A stretch of DNA of 23,944 bases, from NCBI GenBank assembly GCA_031370675.1, contig JANMQT010000354.1:1-23944 (forward strand), in the 5' to 3' direction. The notes beneath the pieces are model-generated. The model searched no databases. It saw nothing but the letters and a program-made list of their open reading frames with translations, and was not told the DNA's origin. Positions 6,617 through 14,099 of the stretch are shown piece after piece; the stretch's first letter is position 1, and every line of letters begins with the position of its first letter. The stretch comes from SZAS-18 sp031370675. Its GTDB lineage: Bacteria; Verrucomicrobiota; Verrucomicrobiia; Chthoniobacterales; SZAS-18. The position numbers were made by a program, and so were the translations under genes.

Positions 6617-8194
6617 TCAGTCCCGCACGCGCTCGATTAAATCGCGCAGTGCCTGGTTCTGGCGCTTGCGCTCGTCGTCGCGCTGCAAGATGCGCGGCTC
6701 GGACGCCCGCACCTCGCAATCCGTGATCGCACACCGCTCGCAAGTGTCCCCGACCAACCTGTCGGGAATCGACGGATCGGCCCAGAAGCGCACCTTCTCC
6801 TTGAACGTGTCGGTCATGGCGAAGCCCAGCGTCACGCACGCGTTCACGCCCCCGCGCAAGCCGCTGGAGGTTGCCATCGACAGGCTGAAATATTCGTTGT
6901 CGGTGCCGGGAAATTTCGAGCGCTGCGCGCCGACGAGGACCGGGGCTTCGCCCTTGGCGTTCTTGGGCCGCTGGGCGAGCTCCTCCAGCAGGCGCATCGT
7001 CACCCAGCGGCGGCAATAATGTTCATTCACGCCGATGCTGTGCGTGCTGTGCATGCGCGTGAAATGCAGCTCCTTGGCGGGACGGAAGCGCCCGGTGTCC
7101 GCGTAGTGCTCAAAGCGCAGGAAATACATCTGCCCGAGGTCGAAGAAGCGCGGGAGGAGCTGCGAGAGACGGTGAAAGAACATTTCGGGCGTCGCCCCGA
7201 AACGCATCGGCAGCTCGCGGAGCGCCCCGGGCTCCCACTTCTTCCTGGCGAGGAACGGACCGATGGCGTCGCAGATGAGCGACTGATCCAGCAGCAGGGC
7301 CCCGGCGAAATACGACGCGCGCTGGTGGTTGAGGTGCTGGTCGAAGGTCGCCGTCTCGTCGGGCGAGGCCGTGGCCATCCGCGCCTCGAGCCCGAGGTAG
7401 CGGTAGCCAATCTCGCGGGCAAGCACGAAGGCCCTCTGCATCGGCTCGAGCGCGGGATTGAGCAGCAGGCGTTTCTTAGTGCCGGCGACGAAGATCGATC
7501 GCTGGCTGCGGAGGTCGGCCTCCTTGCCGAGTGTGACCTCGTCGATCACGTACCCGTGCTCGCGCACGAGGAATTGTTCCAGCTTGGCCACGAGGTCGGC
7601 GCGGTGGGCGCCGGCGTTGCGCAGCCACTTGTGATCCTTACGGAATTTTTCCGCCGCCTTTTCCAGGTCGGGGAAATAGTTGTTGTTCATCTCGAGGTAC
7701 GAACGCATCGCGGTGAGCAGCAGGTGCTCCACACGCATGTCGTAGCGGCGGATGATCTTTTGGATGGTGTCGATCAACGCGCTGAAACGATCGGGCGCGC
7801 CGGACATCATTTCCATCAGGCCCGAAGAGCTGACACCGAAAATCTCGAACGGGAAATTCTGCAGCGCGCCGGTCTTCAGCATCATTTCCAGCGACGTCAT
7901 GTTCGCGCCGAGATTCAGCGAAACAAGGTCCTCGTATTTCACGCCCAGAGCCTCCGCCAGGGCGAAAATCTTCTCCGGCTTGGGGTACTTCTTGCCCTTC
8001 TCGATTTCGTTCAGGTACGAGACTGACAATCCGGAAAGCGAGGCGAGCTTCTTGAGGGGAAATTTGTTTTCCCGGCGGAGCTGGCTCAGCTTCAGGCCGA
8101 GGATGAATTTCAGGTTTTGACCCTTGGCGCCGGGCAACGCGGCGGAGGTGACGGCGGAAATCCGAGATTCTGCGACGGACGCGATGGGCGGCAT
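6617..8194 (-). CDS. XRE-family regulator of the RamB/ScfR (short-chain fatty acyl) type
   Basis: A 525-residue cytoplasmic regulator. Residues about 28-92 form an XRE helix-turn-helix (LKLSQLRRENKFPLKKLA, then SGLSVSYLNEIEKGKKYP). The middle contains an IrrE/ImmA-like region in which the zinc HExxH is degraded to REIGY, so protease activity is unlikely. The end carries the ScfRs (DUF2083) domain with its CERC-x3-DC signature (Cys485, Cys488, Cys493). Relatives include mycobacterial/corynebacterial RamB, a regulator of glyoxylate-cycle and acetate genes, and ScfR proteins proposed to bind acyl-CoA. The gene is divergent from isocitrate lyase, the classic RamB target. I start it at the ATG at 8194. 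The open frame runs on to 8455, but that would cross the whole shared promoter region and encodes low-quality sequence. Confidence 0.9.
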   Translation of the reverse strand: MPPIASVAESRISAVTSAALPGAKGQNLKFILGLKLSQLRRENKFPLKKLASLSGLSVSYLNEIEKGKKYPKPEKIFALAEALGVKYEDLVSLNLGANMTSLEMMLKTGALQNFPFEIFGVSSSGLMEMMSGAPDRFSALIDTIQKIIRRYDMRVEHLLLTAMRSYLEMNNNYFPDLEKAAEKFRKDHKWLRNAGAHRADLVAKLEQFLVREHGYVIDEVTLGKEADLRSQRSIFVAGTKKRLLLNPALEPMQRAFVLAREIGYRYLGLEARMATASPDETATFDQHLNHQRASYFAGALLLDQSLICDAIGPFLARKKWEPGALRELPMRFGATPEMFFHRLSQLLPRFFDLGQMYFLRFEHYADTGRFRPAKELHFTRMHSTHSIGVNEHYCRRWVTMRLLEELAQRPKNAKGEAPVLVGAQRSKFPGTDNEYFSLSMATSSGLRGGVNACVTLGFAMTDTFKEKVRFWADPSIPDRLVGDTCERCAITDCEVRASEPRILQRDDERKRQNQALRDLIERVRD

Positions 8195-8230
8195 GGTTCG
8201 ACCAAATCTAGGGGCGCCGCTCTCTGGTCT

Positions 8231-8246
8231 CCAGCGGAATTTTCGC
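8231..8246 (-). promoter_or_regulatory. Operator-like motif 1
   Basis: On the minus strand this reads GCGAAAATTCCGCTGG. It shares GCGAAA at the left and CGCTGG at the right with two motifs 60-107 bp away, in the opposite orientation. It lies 36 bp upstream of the regulator start codon. Confidence 0.45.
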
Positions 8247-8305
8247 TCCCCGCGAACGCGCAGAAAGCGCGGCCATAGCACAAAGAGAGGAAAATTATAA
8301 AAACA

Positions 8306-8320
8306 GCGAAAATTCGCTGG
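8306..8320 (+). promoter_or_regulatory. Operator-like motif 2 (palindromic)
   Basis: Reads GCGAAAATTCGCTGG. Together with the preceding A it contains the perfect inverted repeat AGCGAA-AA-TTCGCT (8305-8318), as expected for a dimeric helix-turn-helix protein. It lies just upstream of the minus-strand TATAAT. Confidence 0.5.
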
Positions 8321-8324
8321 ACAT

Positions 8325-8338
8325 GCGAAATCCGCTGG
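8325..8338 (+). promoter_or_regulatory. Operator-like motif 3
   Basis: Reads GCGAAATCCGCTGG, a direct repeat of motif 2 that starts 19 bp later (nearly two helical turns) on the same strand. The ends are identical and only the A/T centre differs in length. Confidence 0.45.
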
Positions 8339-8454
8339 ATATTCTCGGGACGGTTGAGGGCTGGGAGCGACAAGAGAATGTTGGATCTGACCCCCATCCG
8401 CCGCCGCCGTCCTCCTTTCACAATCCGCAACCTGAAATCCAGAAACCGCCTCCA

Positions 8455-9726
8455 ATGAGCACCACCGAAACTATCCAACACAACTGGGAGACCGACCCCC
8501 GCTGGTCGGGCATCCGCCGCAATTACACGCCCAACGACGTCGACAAGCTCCGCGGGTCCGTCCAGGTCGAGCACACGCTGGCGCGCCTCGGCGCGGAGCG
8601 CTTGTGGGAACTCCTCAATACCGAGGATTACGTGCACGCCCTCGGCGCGCTGACCGGCAACCAGGCCGTGCAGCAGGTCAAGGCCGGGCTCAAGGCGATC
8701 TATCTCTCGGGCTGGCAGGTCGCGGCGGACGCGAATCTGGCCGGTGAAATGTATCCCGACCAAAGCCTCTACCCGGCGAACAGCGTGCCGAGCGTGGTCA
8801 AGCGCATCAACAACGCGCTGACCCGCGCCGATCAGATTGCGCACAGCGAGGGCGATGACTCGACCTATTGGTTCGCGCCGATCGTGGCCGACGCCGAGGC
8901 AGGCTTCGGCGGGCCGCTCAATGCCTTTGAAATGATGAAGGCGATGATCGAGGCGGGCGCCGCCGGCGTGCACTTCGAGGATCAGCTCTCCAGCGAAAAG
9001 AAGTGCGGCCACATGGGCGGCAAGGTGCTCGTGCCCACGTCGCAGTTCCTCCGCACGCTCGCGGGCGCGCGCCTCGCGGCCGACGTGCTCGACGTGCCCA
9101 CGCTCGTCGTGGCCCGCACCGATGCGCTCGGCGCGAAGCTGCTGACCAGCGATGTCGACGAAGTGGATCGTCCGTTCTGCACCGGTGAACGCACGCCGGA
9201 AGGCTTCTTCCGCCTGGTCGAGGGCGAGGGTCTTGCGATTGCGCGCGGCCTGGCCTACGCGCCGTACGCGGATCTGATCTGGTGCGAAACCGGCAAGCCG
9301 GATCTGGCTTTCGCCCAGCGTTTCGCCGACGCGATCCATGCGAAGTTCCCGGGCAAGCCGCTCGCGTATAACTGCTCGCCTTCCTTCAACTGGAAGAAGC
9401 ATCTCGACGACGCGACGATCGCGAAGTTCCAGCAGGAGCTCGGCCAGATGGGCTACAAGTACCAGTTCATCACGCTGGCGGGCTTCCACTCGCTGAACTA
9501 CAGCATGTTCCAGCTCGCGAACGGATATCGCGAACGCGGCATGGCGGCGTACTCGGAATTGCAGGAAGCCGAGTTCCGCGCGGAGAAGGACGGCTACACC
9601 GCCACCAAGCACCAACGCGAGGTGGGCACCGGCTACTTCGATCTGGTGAGCACAGTCATCACGGCGGGCGAGGGCTCGACCCTCGCGCTCGTGGGCTCGA
9701 CCGAGGAAGAGCAATTCCACGGTTGA
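8455..9726 (+). CDS. aceA: Isocitrate lyase
   Basis: AceA cleaves isocitrate to glyoxylate and succinate, the first step of the glyoxylate shunt needed for growth on acetate or fatty acids. The 423-residue length matches the short prokaryotic form. The catalytic loop KKCGHMGGK is at 182-190 with Cys184. The metal- and substrate-binding segments PIVADAEAGFGG (142-153) and HFEDQ (173-177) are intact, as are NCSPSFNW and the family's TLAGFHSLNY near the C-terminus. The ATG at 8455 gives the usual N-terminus MSTTETIQHNWETDPRW. The upstream frame back to 8323 reads through the control region and is rejected. A malate synthase gene is not in the window. A strong terminator follows. Confidence 0.98.
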   Translation: MSTTETIQHNWETDPRWSGIRRNYTPNDVDKLRGSVQVEHTLARLGAERLWELLNTEDYVHALGALTGNQAVQQVKAGLKAIYLSGWQVAADANLAGEMYPDQSLYPANSVPSVVKRINNALTRADQIAHSEGDDSTYWFAPIVADAEAGFGGPLNAFEMMKAMIEAGAAGVHFEDQLSSEKKCGHMGGKVLVPTSQFLRTLAGARLAADVLDVPTLVVARTDALGAKLLTSDVDEVDRPFCTGERTPEGFFRLVEGEGLAIARGLAYAPYADLIWCETGKPDLAFAQRFADAIHAKFPGKPLAYNCSPSFNWKKHLDDATIAKFQQELGQMGYKYQFITLAGFHSLNYSMFQLANGYRERGMAAYSELQEAEFRAEKDGYTATKHQREVGTGYFDLVSTVITAGEGSTLALVGSTEEEQFHG

Positions 9727-9757
9727 TCCACGGAAGACAAAAACGATTAAAGGCAAG

Positions 9758-9795
9758 AGCGCCGCCAGTGCAAGCTGACGGCGCTTTTCTTTGTA
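9758..9795 (+). terminator. Rho-independent terminator of aceA
   Basis: AGCGCCG (9758-9764) pairs perfectly with CGGCGCT (9779-9785). The stem is extended by CAG/CTG across one mismatch around the loop TGCAAG. TTTTCTTTG follows. It lies 31 bp after the aceA stop. Confidence 0.85.
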
Positions 9796-9986
9796 GCCGC
9801 AGATTCACGCCAATTGCCGAAAGTCCTTGTCAACCCGCAAACTCCCCGAATACAAGATCGACGGTTTTCATGATCGCCGGATTAGCATTCCGGTCGGCTC
9901 TTTTAGCGCTCTGCTATTCTGGACTGCACGCCCAGATTCCCCATGTTTCTTTACCAACGCCCGTAGGGATTCCAACGTCTCAGCCT

Positions 9987-10901
9987 GTGCCGCGTTTTGC
10001 CTTTGCTCTTTTCCTGGTCGCCGCAGCCGTCGGCGCGGCGGGCTCTGCGCCGTCGCTGGTCGATGACCGCAGCGCGCTCGAACTGGTCTACTACCATCAC
10101 CGCACCGGGACGAAGCCGCCGTTTGAGCAGACGTTGCCTGCCGCCCAGATCGAGAAGCTCGTTGCACTCGATTTAAAAAGAGAAGCCGTGCTCAAGCGCG
10201 TCTACGACGTGGAGATCACCGACGCGATGGTCGAGGCCGAGGTCCGCCGCATCAACGAAACGACGCGTGCGCCCGAGGTGCTGGCGGAACTGAAGGCCGC
10301 GTTGGGCAACGACCCCGTTCGCTTCGCGCGTTCGATGGCGCAGCCGATCGTCGTCGAGCGAACGCTGCGCGCGCGCTTCGAAAATGACGACAAATTGCAC
10401 GCGTCCGAACGCGGTAAAATGGAGGCCGTGCGAACGAGCCTGTTGAAAGGCGGGAGCGTCGCGTATGCGGATCGTCTCGGCCTGCTCAAGGCGGCCAAGC
10501 TGGGCGATGTACCGGAGGTAACCTTCCAGATGACGCCGCGTCCGGAGAGCGATACCCCAGCCGCTGCACCCAACGCGCCATCCCCTCCAACCGAGGTCAA
10601 GGCACGCAGCAGCGCTTACTCGATCGAGGCCACCGCGCAGGTCGCGCAGGTGCTCGCCTCGCCCGGGAAGTCGACCCTAGAGCGCGAGCGCACGCTCTAT
10701 TTCGAGGACCTGCCGTCGAACCTGCAAAACGTGCTGCGCGCCCAATTGCAAAAACCCGGGGATGTGAGCGCTGTGATCGAAACCACTCAGGCCTTCCTCC
10801 TTTATCTCGCCAAGGATCGCACCGCGTACACGCTCGCCGTCTCTGTGCTCTCCGTGCCGAAACGCAGCTATGAAGAATGGCTGGCTTCCGCGCCGGATTG
10901 A
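9987..10901 (+). CDS. Exported SurA/parvulin-like protein (putative peptidyl-prolyl isomerase or chaperone)
   Basis: Read from a GTG at 9987 the protein has 304 residues and opens with a signal peptide (VPRFAFALFLVAAAVGAAGSA). An alternative ATG at 9870 also gives a plausible signal peptide (MIAGLAFRSALLALCYSGLHAQ), so the start is unsettled. The N-terminal half (LDLKREAVLKRVYDVEITDAMVEAE...) has the helical pattern of SurA/trigger-factor-like chaperone domains. A Pro/Ala-rich linker lies around 190-210. The C-terminal segment LQKPGDVSAVIETTQAFLLYLAKDR resembles the end of a parvulin domain (KPGE-x-S-x-V-x-T-x2-G-x-H) but lacks its usual Gly/His, so isomerase activity is doubtful. It would act in the periplasm. 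A decayed exported-protein gene follows 28 nt downstream, which may once have been a client. Confidence 0.65.
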   Translation: MPRFAFALFLVAAAVGAAGSAPSLVDDRSALELVYYHHRTGTKPPFEQTLPAAQIEKLVALDLKREAVLKRVYDVEITDAMVEAEVRRINETTRAPEVLAELKAALGNDPVRFARSMAQPIVVERTLRARFENDDKLHASERGKMEAVRTSLLKGGSVAYADRLGLLKAAKLGDVPEVTFQMTPRPESDTPAAAPNAPSPPTEVKARSSAYSIEATAQVAQVLASPGKSTLERERTLYFEDLPSNLQNVLRAQLQKPGDVSAVIETTQAFLLYLAKDRTAYTLAVSVLSVPKRSYEEWLASAPD

Positions 10902-10929
10902 AGATGCGACAGCCCAGTTCCCTGAAGCC

Positions 10930-11416
10930 ATGAAAGCTACAATTGTCACCACCTTGGGCGCAACTTTGGCTCTCTTGGCGGGCCGATCTCTTTCGGCCCA
11001 GGTGCGGACGGCGCAAATAATTCGATCACGACAGAGGTCGCCGACAGCGGCGGATCGCCCGCAACCAGCGCCTCCTACTCTAATAACGGGAGCTCGGGCG
11101 GTGTGACCGGCATTTCCACCGTCGCCTCGCCCGTGGAGGTCGCAAAGCAGGGTTACATCGGGCAGCTCTAGGAGGTCGTGGGCTTCTCGCTGAGCGCGCC
11201 GCAGAATTTCGTGAACGAAGGCACGACGCTGCATTTGAGCGGCGGTCTCTTGCTTGGTGAATTGGAATATTATTAGTGGACCGCTGGCTGCTATCACGGC
11301 GAGCGGGCTGGTCACCGCACAAATCGTTTATCAACAACGGGGCAATCCGCACGGTGACGGATCTGAACGCCAGCGATCCCGAGCGTTTCTATCGCGTGCA
11401 AATCACGAAGCCCTAG
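10930..11416 (+). pseudogene. Remnant of a secreted Ig-like/FYRV-ending protein
   Basis: Pieces of one protein are spread over all three forward frames. A signal peptide (MKATIVTTLGATLALLAGRSLSAQ) starts at 10930. From about 10983 the next frame reads TTEVADSGGSPATSASYSNN and GISTVASPVEVAKQGYIGQL, meets TAG at 11169, continues EVVGFSLSAPQNFVNEGTT, and meets a second TAG at 11274. A third frame (11254-11330) reads ISGPLAAITASGLVTAQIVYQ. Another shift gives TVTDLNASDPERFYRVQITKP, ending at 11414-11416. These blocks resemble large exported proteins I associate with Verrucomicrobiota, in this order but with the long middle missing. Multiple frameshifts, two in-frame stops and the short length (about 490 nt) show an inactive, internally deleted gene. 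Confidence 0.8.
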
Positions 11417-11649
11417 GAAGGGTCGGGGGTCGGGATTCGAAAGCCGCGACCTTGCCCTTTGCCAATGCTTATCTGCGGCCCGATGCGCGGCGGTTCATTT
11501 GGAACTACAGATGCCTGCAGGTTTTATTAGACGACGGACCTGTCGCGATTAGGTGATGGGGATGTCCCAATGATTTCTCACCGGAGTTAAAAGAGGCACG
11601 GAGGTTGGAGGAATTCATTCGTTTCAAAATTATCTGCGGAAATCTGCGG
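11417..11649. other. Spacer without a recognisable gene
   Basis: This stretch between the pseudogene and the end of the minus-strand flavoenzyme gene has no frame I can support. Its only feature is a short direct repeat, ATCTGCGG at 11632 and again at 11642, in an otherwise plain, slightly AT-richer sequence. It may be further debris from the pseudogene region. Confidence 0.4.
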
Positions 11650-12795
11650 TCAAGAAAACCGCGACGGCGAAAAGAGGGAGAGATCGTGCCGGGTGCTCCC
11701 AGTCGTGGCCAAATCTGCGAGGATTTCGCCGACCACGCTGCAGAACTTAAAGCCGTGGCCACTGAAGCCGCAGGCGACCTGCACCTGCGCATGACGTGGA
11801 TGCGTGGTGATCACAAAATGCGCGTCGGGCGTCATGGTGTACAAACACGTCGTCGCTTTCGCGAGCGGACCGTCCAGGGACGGCAGGAAATCGCGCAAGA
11901 CGGCGCGAAGACTGGCCTCGTCCGCCGGGCGGATGTTTCGATCGATGTCTGCGGCGGTGCAGAATTCCTGGTTAGGACGATCGTGGAAGGCAACCTTCAC
12001 GCCGCCATCCTCACCATCGACGGCGGGAAAGCCGTAGATGGAGGTGCGCGGGTCGATTTGGCGGATCCAGATCGGAAACTGGTCAGGCCGGAAGAGCGCG
12101 ACACCGTTGCGTGACCGGAACCAGCAAAGGACCTGGCGCGTGATTGTGAATGGAACCCCGAGGTCCGCGAGAAGTTCGGGCGCCCATGGACCGGGTGTGC
12201 TCACCAACTGTTCCGCATGATAGGTGTCGCGCGCGGTCGTGACGGAGACCCCGCCGCTCGGGAGTGCGAGCCAGGAAATCACCGGCTCCTCGAAATGAAG
12301 ATCCGCTCCCTGCTTCGTCGCGACGGCCAAATGAGCGGCCACGCTTGGTTCGCAGAGCAGGTAGCCTCCTGCTTTCTCGAAGATCCCAACGGTTCCATCC
12401 GCGATCGTAAAAGGGGGATACCGGCGGCGAATCTCGGCGGAATCAAGAATCTCGTGCGCAAGTCCATGCTCCTGCGCGCTACGCAAACTTCCGGTGATGA
12501 CATCTGATTCCGACGTGCCGATCATCAGGCCGCCCGTTAAATGCAGCAGCGTCTGGCCTGACTGCCGCTCGAGGTCGCGCCAAAGCTCATAGGCGCGGAG
12601 AAGCAGGGGCACGTAAGATGGATGCTCGAAGTATGATTGCCGGATGACGCGTGTGGCGCCGTGGCTGGAGCCGTGATGATGCGGGGAAGTGAACTGCTCC
12701 AGCCCCAGCACGCTTTTTCCGCGCGCGGCAAGGTGCGCCGCCGCGGCGCTGCCCATGCCGCCAAGACCAAGGATGATGACGTCGTGGGATTTCAT
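11650..12795 (-). CDS. Monomeric sarcosine oxidase-family FAD oxidase (sarcosine, N-methyl amino acid or L-pipecolate)
   Basis: A 381-residue flavoprotein oxidase. Residues 5-31 form the FAD Rossmann strand-loop-helix DVIILGLGGMGSAAAAHLA. Cys317 in TTCLYTMTPD is at the place of the cysteine that binds FAD covalently in monomeric sarcosine oxidase. Arg49/Arg52 (ATRVIRQ), Tyr254 (YGFP), Lys267 and Lys350 (SGHGFK) sit where substrate and oxygen-activating residues lie in that enzyme. The family oxidises secondary amino acids with H2O2 release and includes pipecolate oxidase. Next to a lysine-degradation pair, pipecolate is an attractive substrate, but this is inference. I chose the ATG at 12795 (MKSHDVII). 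A GTG at 12825 adds ten residues with no gain. Confidence 0.85.
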   Translation of the reverse strand: MKSHDVIILGLGGMGSAAAAHLAARGKSVLGLEQFTSPHHHGSSHGATRVIRQSYFEHPSYVPLLLRAYELWRDLERQSGQTLLHLTGGLMIGTSESDVITGSLRSAQEHGLAHEILDSAEIRRRYPPFTIADGTVGIFEKAGGYLLCEPSVAAHLAVATKQGADLHFEEPVISWLALPSGGVSVTTARDTYHAEQLVSTPGPWAPELLADLGVPFTITRQVLCWFRSRNGVALFRPDQFPIWIRQIDPRTSIYGFPAVDGEDGGVKVAFHDRPNQEFCTAADIDRNIRPADEASLRAVLRDFLPSLDGPLAKATTCLYTMTPDAHFVITTHPRHAQVQVACGFSGHGFKFCSVVGEILADLATTGSTRHDLSLFSPSRFS

Positions 12796-12838
12796 TTCGG
12801 CAATGACGCCTCCGTCGCCAGCCACCTGCGCGTTTCTT

Positions 12839-12969
12839 TTACTAGATTTCTAAATTTTCTAAATTGTTAAATTAATCAGGAGGTACATCGGTGGAATGGC
12901 AATTCGCAACCACGACTGCCTGGTCCTTGCAGGGAATTTATTAATTTGGAAACTTTACAAATTTAGTAA
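12839..12969. repeat. AT-rich segment with imperfect terminal inverted repeats
   Basis: The outer ends ttactagattt (12839-12849) and aaatttagtaa (12959-12969) are complementary at 10 of 11 positions. The inner ends of both arms carry aaattaat (12869-12876) and attaattt (12940-12947), which are exactly complementary. The left arm also holds a 9-bp tandem TTCTAAATT (12848-12865) with a decayed third unit. The centre has a perfect AGGAGG (12878-12883). The segment is much AT-richer than the surrounding GC-rich DNA and lies in the divergent gap between the flavoenzyme and the DUF2891 gene. It could be the shared promoter region, a small insertion, or both. Confidence 0.55.
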
Positions 12970-13024
12970 GGAAAACAGCCGGGTCGCATTCGCGATCGAC
13001 ACGCATCCGGGCTATCACAAAGTC

Positions 13025-14035
13025 ATGTCCATTGCGCTTGATTCCGGCCTCGCCGACACCTTTGCGCGCATCGCGCTTGGCCACCTCACGCGCGAGTACC
13101 CGAACAAGCTGGATCATGTCCTCAACGATGCCGGTGACGTGCAGACGCCGCACCAACTGCACCCCATTTTCTACGGGAGTTTCGACTGGCATTCCTGCGT
13201 GCACGGCTACTGGCTGCTGGTGCGCGTGATGAAGCGCTTTCCCGAGCTGCCGGTGGTGGACGAGATTCGCATGACCGTTAACCGGCATTTCACGGAGAGC
13301 GCAGTGGCGGGCGAAATCACTTACCTGCAGGAGCCATCGCGCCAGACCTTCGAACGGCCGTATGGCTGGGCCTGGCTGCTGAAGCTCGCGGCCGAGCTGG
13401 CGGAGTGGGATCATCCGGACGGCCGCCGCTGGAGCGCGACGCTAACGCCGCTCGCGGATGTCTTTGCCGAGTGGTTTGTCGAATTCCTGCCGAAGGCGAC
13501 CTATCCGGTTCGGAATGGCACGCATGCCAACAGCGCCTTCTCGCTGGCGCTGGCGCTCGACTACGCCCGCAGCATTCCGGACGGGACACTGGATGGCCTG
13601 ATTCGCGAGAAGGCCGAGGCGTGGTTTGGCGAGGATGTGAATTGCCAGGCGTGGGAACCCGGGGGAGACGACTTTCTCTCGCCTGCCTTGATGGAGGCGG
13701 AGTTGATGCGGCGCGTTCTGCCGCACCCCGATTTCGTTGCCTGGCTCGATCGATTCTTGCCGGATCTGGCGGAGCGCCGGCCGGCCGCGCTCTTTTCGCC
13801 TGCGCCAGTGAGTGACCGGACAGATGGGAAGATTGGGCATCTCGACGGATTGAATTTCACTCGCGCCTGGTGCTGGCGGTCGATGGCCCGTGCGCTGCCG
13901 CCGGGCGATCCACGCGGGCCGCTCGCGGAGGCGACGGCCGAGGCGCATGTGACCAGCGCAATTCGGGAAATCCAGACCGATTACATGGGCGAGCACTGGC
14001 TGGCCACTTTTGCGCTTCTGGCGCTCGAGGCGTGA
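13025..14035 (+). CDS. DUF2891-family protein
   Basis: A 336-residue protein with the DUF2891 hallmarks: LGHLTREYPNKLDH (about 19-32), LHPIFYGSFDWHSCVHGYWLL (about 49-69) and, later, GTHANSAF and GGDDFLSPALMEAELMRRVLP. The pattern suggests an (alpha/alpha) helical-barrel enzyme. The conserved His/Asp/Trp clusters look catalytic, but I know of no established reaction. I start at the ATG at 13025 because the family alignment begins here. The frame opens earlier, at 12896 just after an AGGAGG, but the extra 43 residues fall in the AT-rich repeat segment and do not resemble the family. Its stop is 64 nt before the lysine aminotransferase, on the same strand, so an amino-acid-linked role is possible. 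Confidence 0.85.
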   Translation: MSIALDSGLADTFARIALGHLTREYPNKLDHVLNDAGDVQTPHQLHPIFYGSFDWHSCVHGYWLLVRVMKRFPELPVVDEIRMTVNRHFTESAVAGEITYLQEPSRQTFERPYGWAWLLKLAAELAEWDHPDGRRWSATLTPLADVFAEWFVEFLPKATYPVRNGTHANSAFSLALALDYARSIPDGTLDGLIREKAEAWFGEDVNCQAWEPGGDDFLSPALMEAELMRRVLPHPDFVAWLDRFLPDLAERRPAALFSPAPVSDRTDGKIGHLDGLNFTRAWCWRSMARALPPGDPRGPLAEATAEAHVTSAIREIQTDYMGEHWLATFALLALEA

Positions 14036-14099
14036 GGCAGTCCGTCACGATCCGCCTTTCGGGGGTGGCGGGAGGTACGGCGCTGGGCTAGAATCGGGC

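Larger units (their letters stand above)
8195..8454. promoter_or_regulatory. Divergent control region between the RamB/ScfR-type regulator and aceA
   Basis: A 260-bp gap separates the two divergent start codons and holds three related motifs of the form GCGAAA(AT)TCCGCTGG, described separately. On the minus strand a perfect -10-like TATAAT lies at 8299-8294. The best-spaced -35 hexamer (GTCCAG) is poor. If that promoter is real, the motif at 8306-8320 sits between its -35 and -10, so regulator binding would repress its own gene. No strong sigma-70 promoter or Shine-Dalgarno is visible for aceA, which would fit activator dependence. Confidence 0.55.

Noticed and set aside
8195..8455. N-terminal extension of the RamB/ScfR-type regulator to 612 codons
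   Set aside because: It would cover the whole divergent control region up to the aceA start, and its sequence has no homology-like features.
8110..9756. Long minus-strand open frame across aceA
   Set aside because: It is the antisense of isocitrate lyase, with Arg/Ala/Gly/Glu-heavy sequence and no family signature. Such frames are expected in DNA with high third-position GC.
12896..13024. N-terminal extension of the DUF2891 protein
   Set aside because: Despite an AGGAGG 12 bases before 12896, the added 43 residues come from the AT-rich repeat segment and do not match the family start; kept as a point to test.
14010..14099. Earlier start for lysine 6-aminotransferase
   Set aside because: The 30 extra residues overlap the end of the DUF2891 gene in another frame and are not aminotransferase-like.
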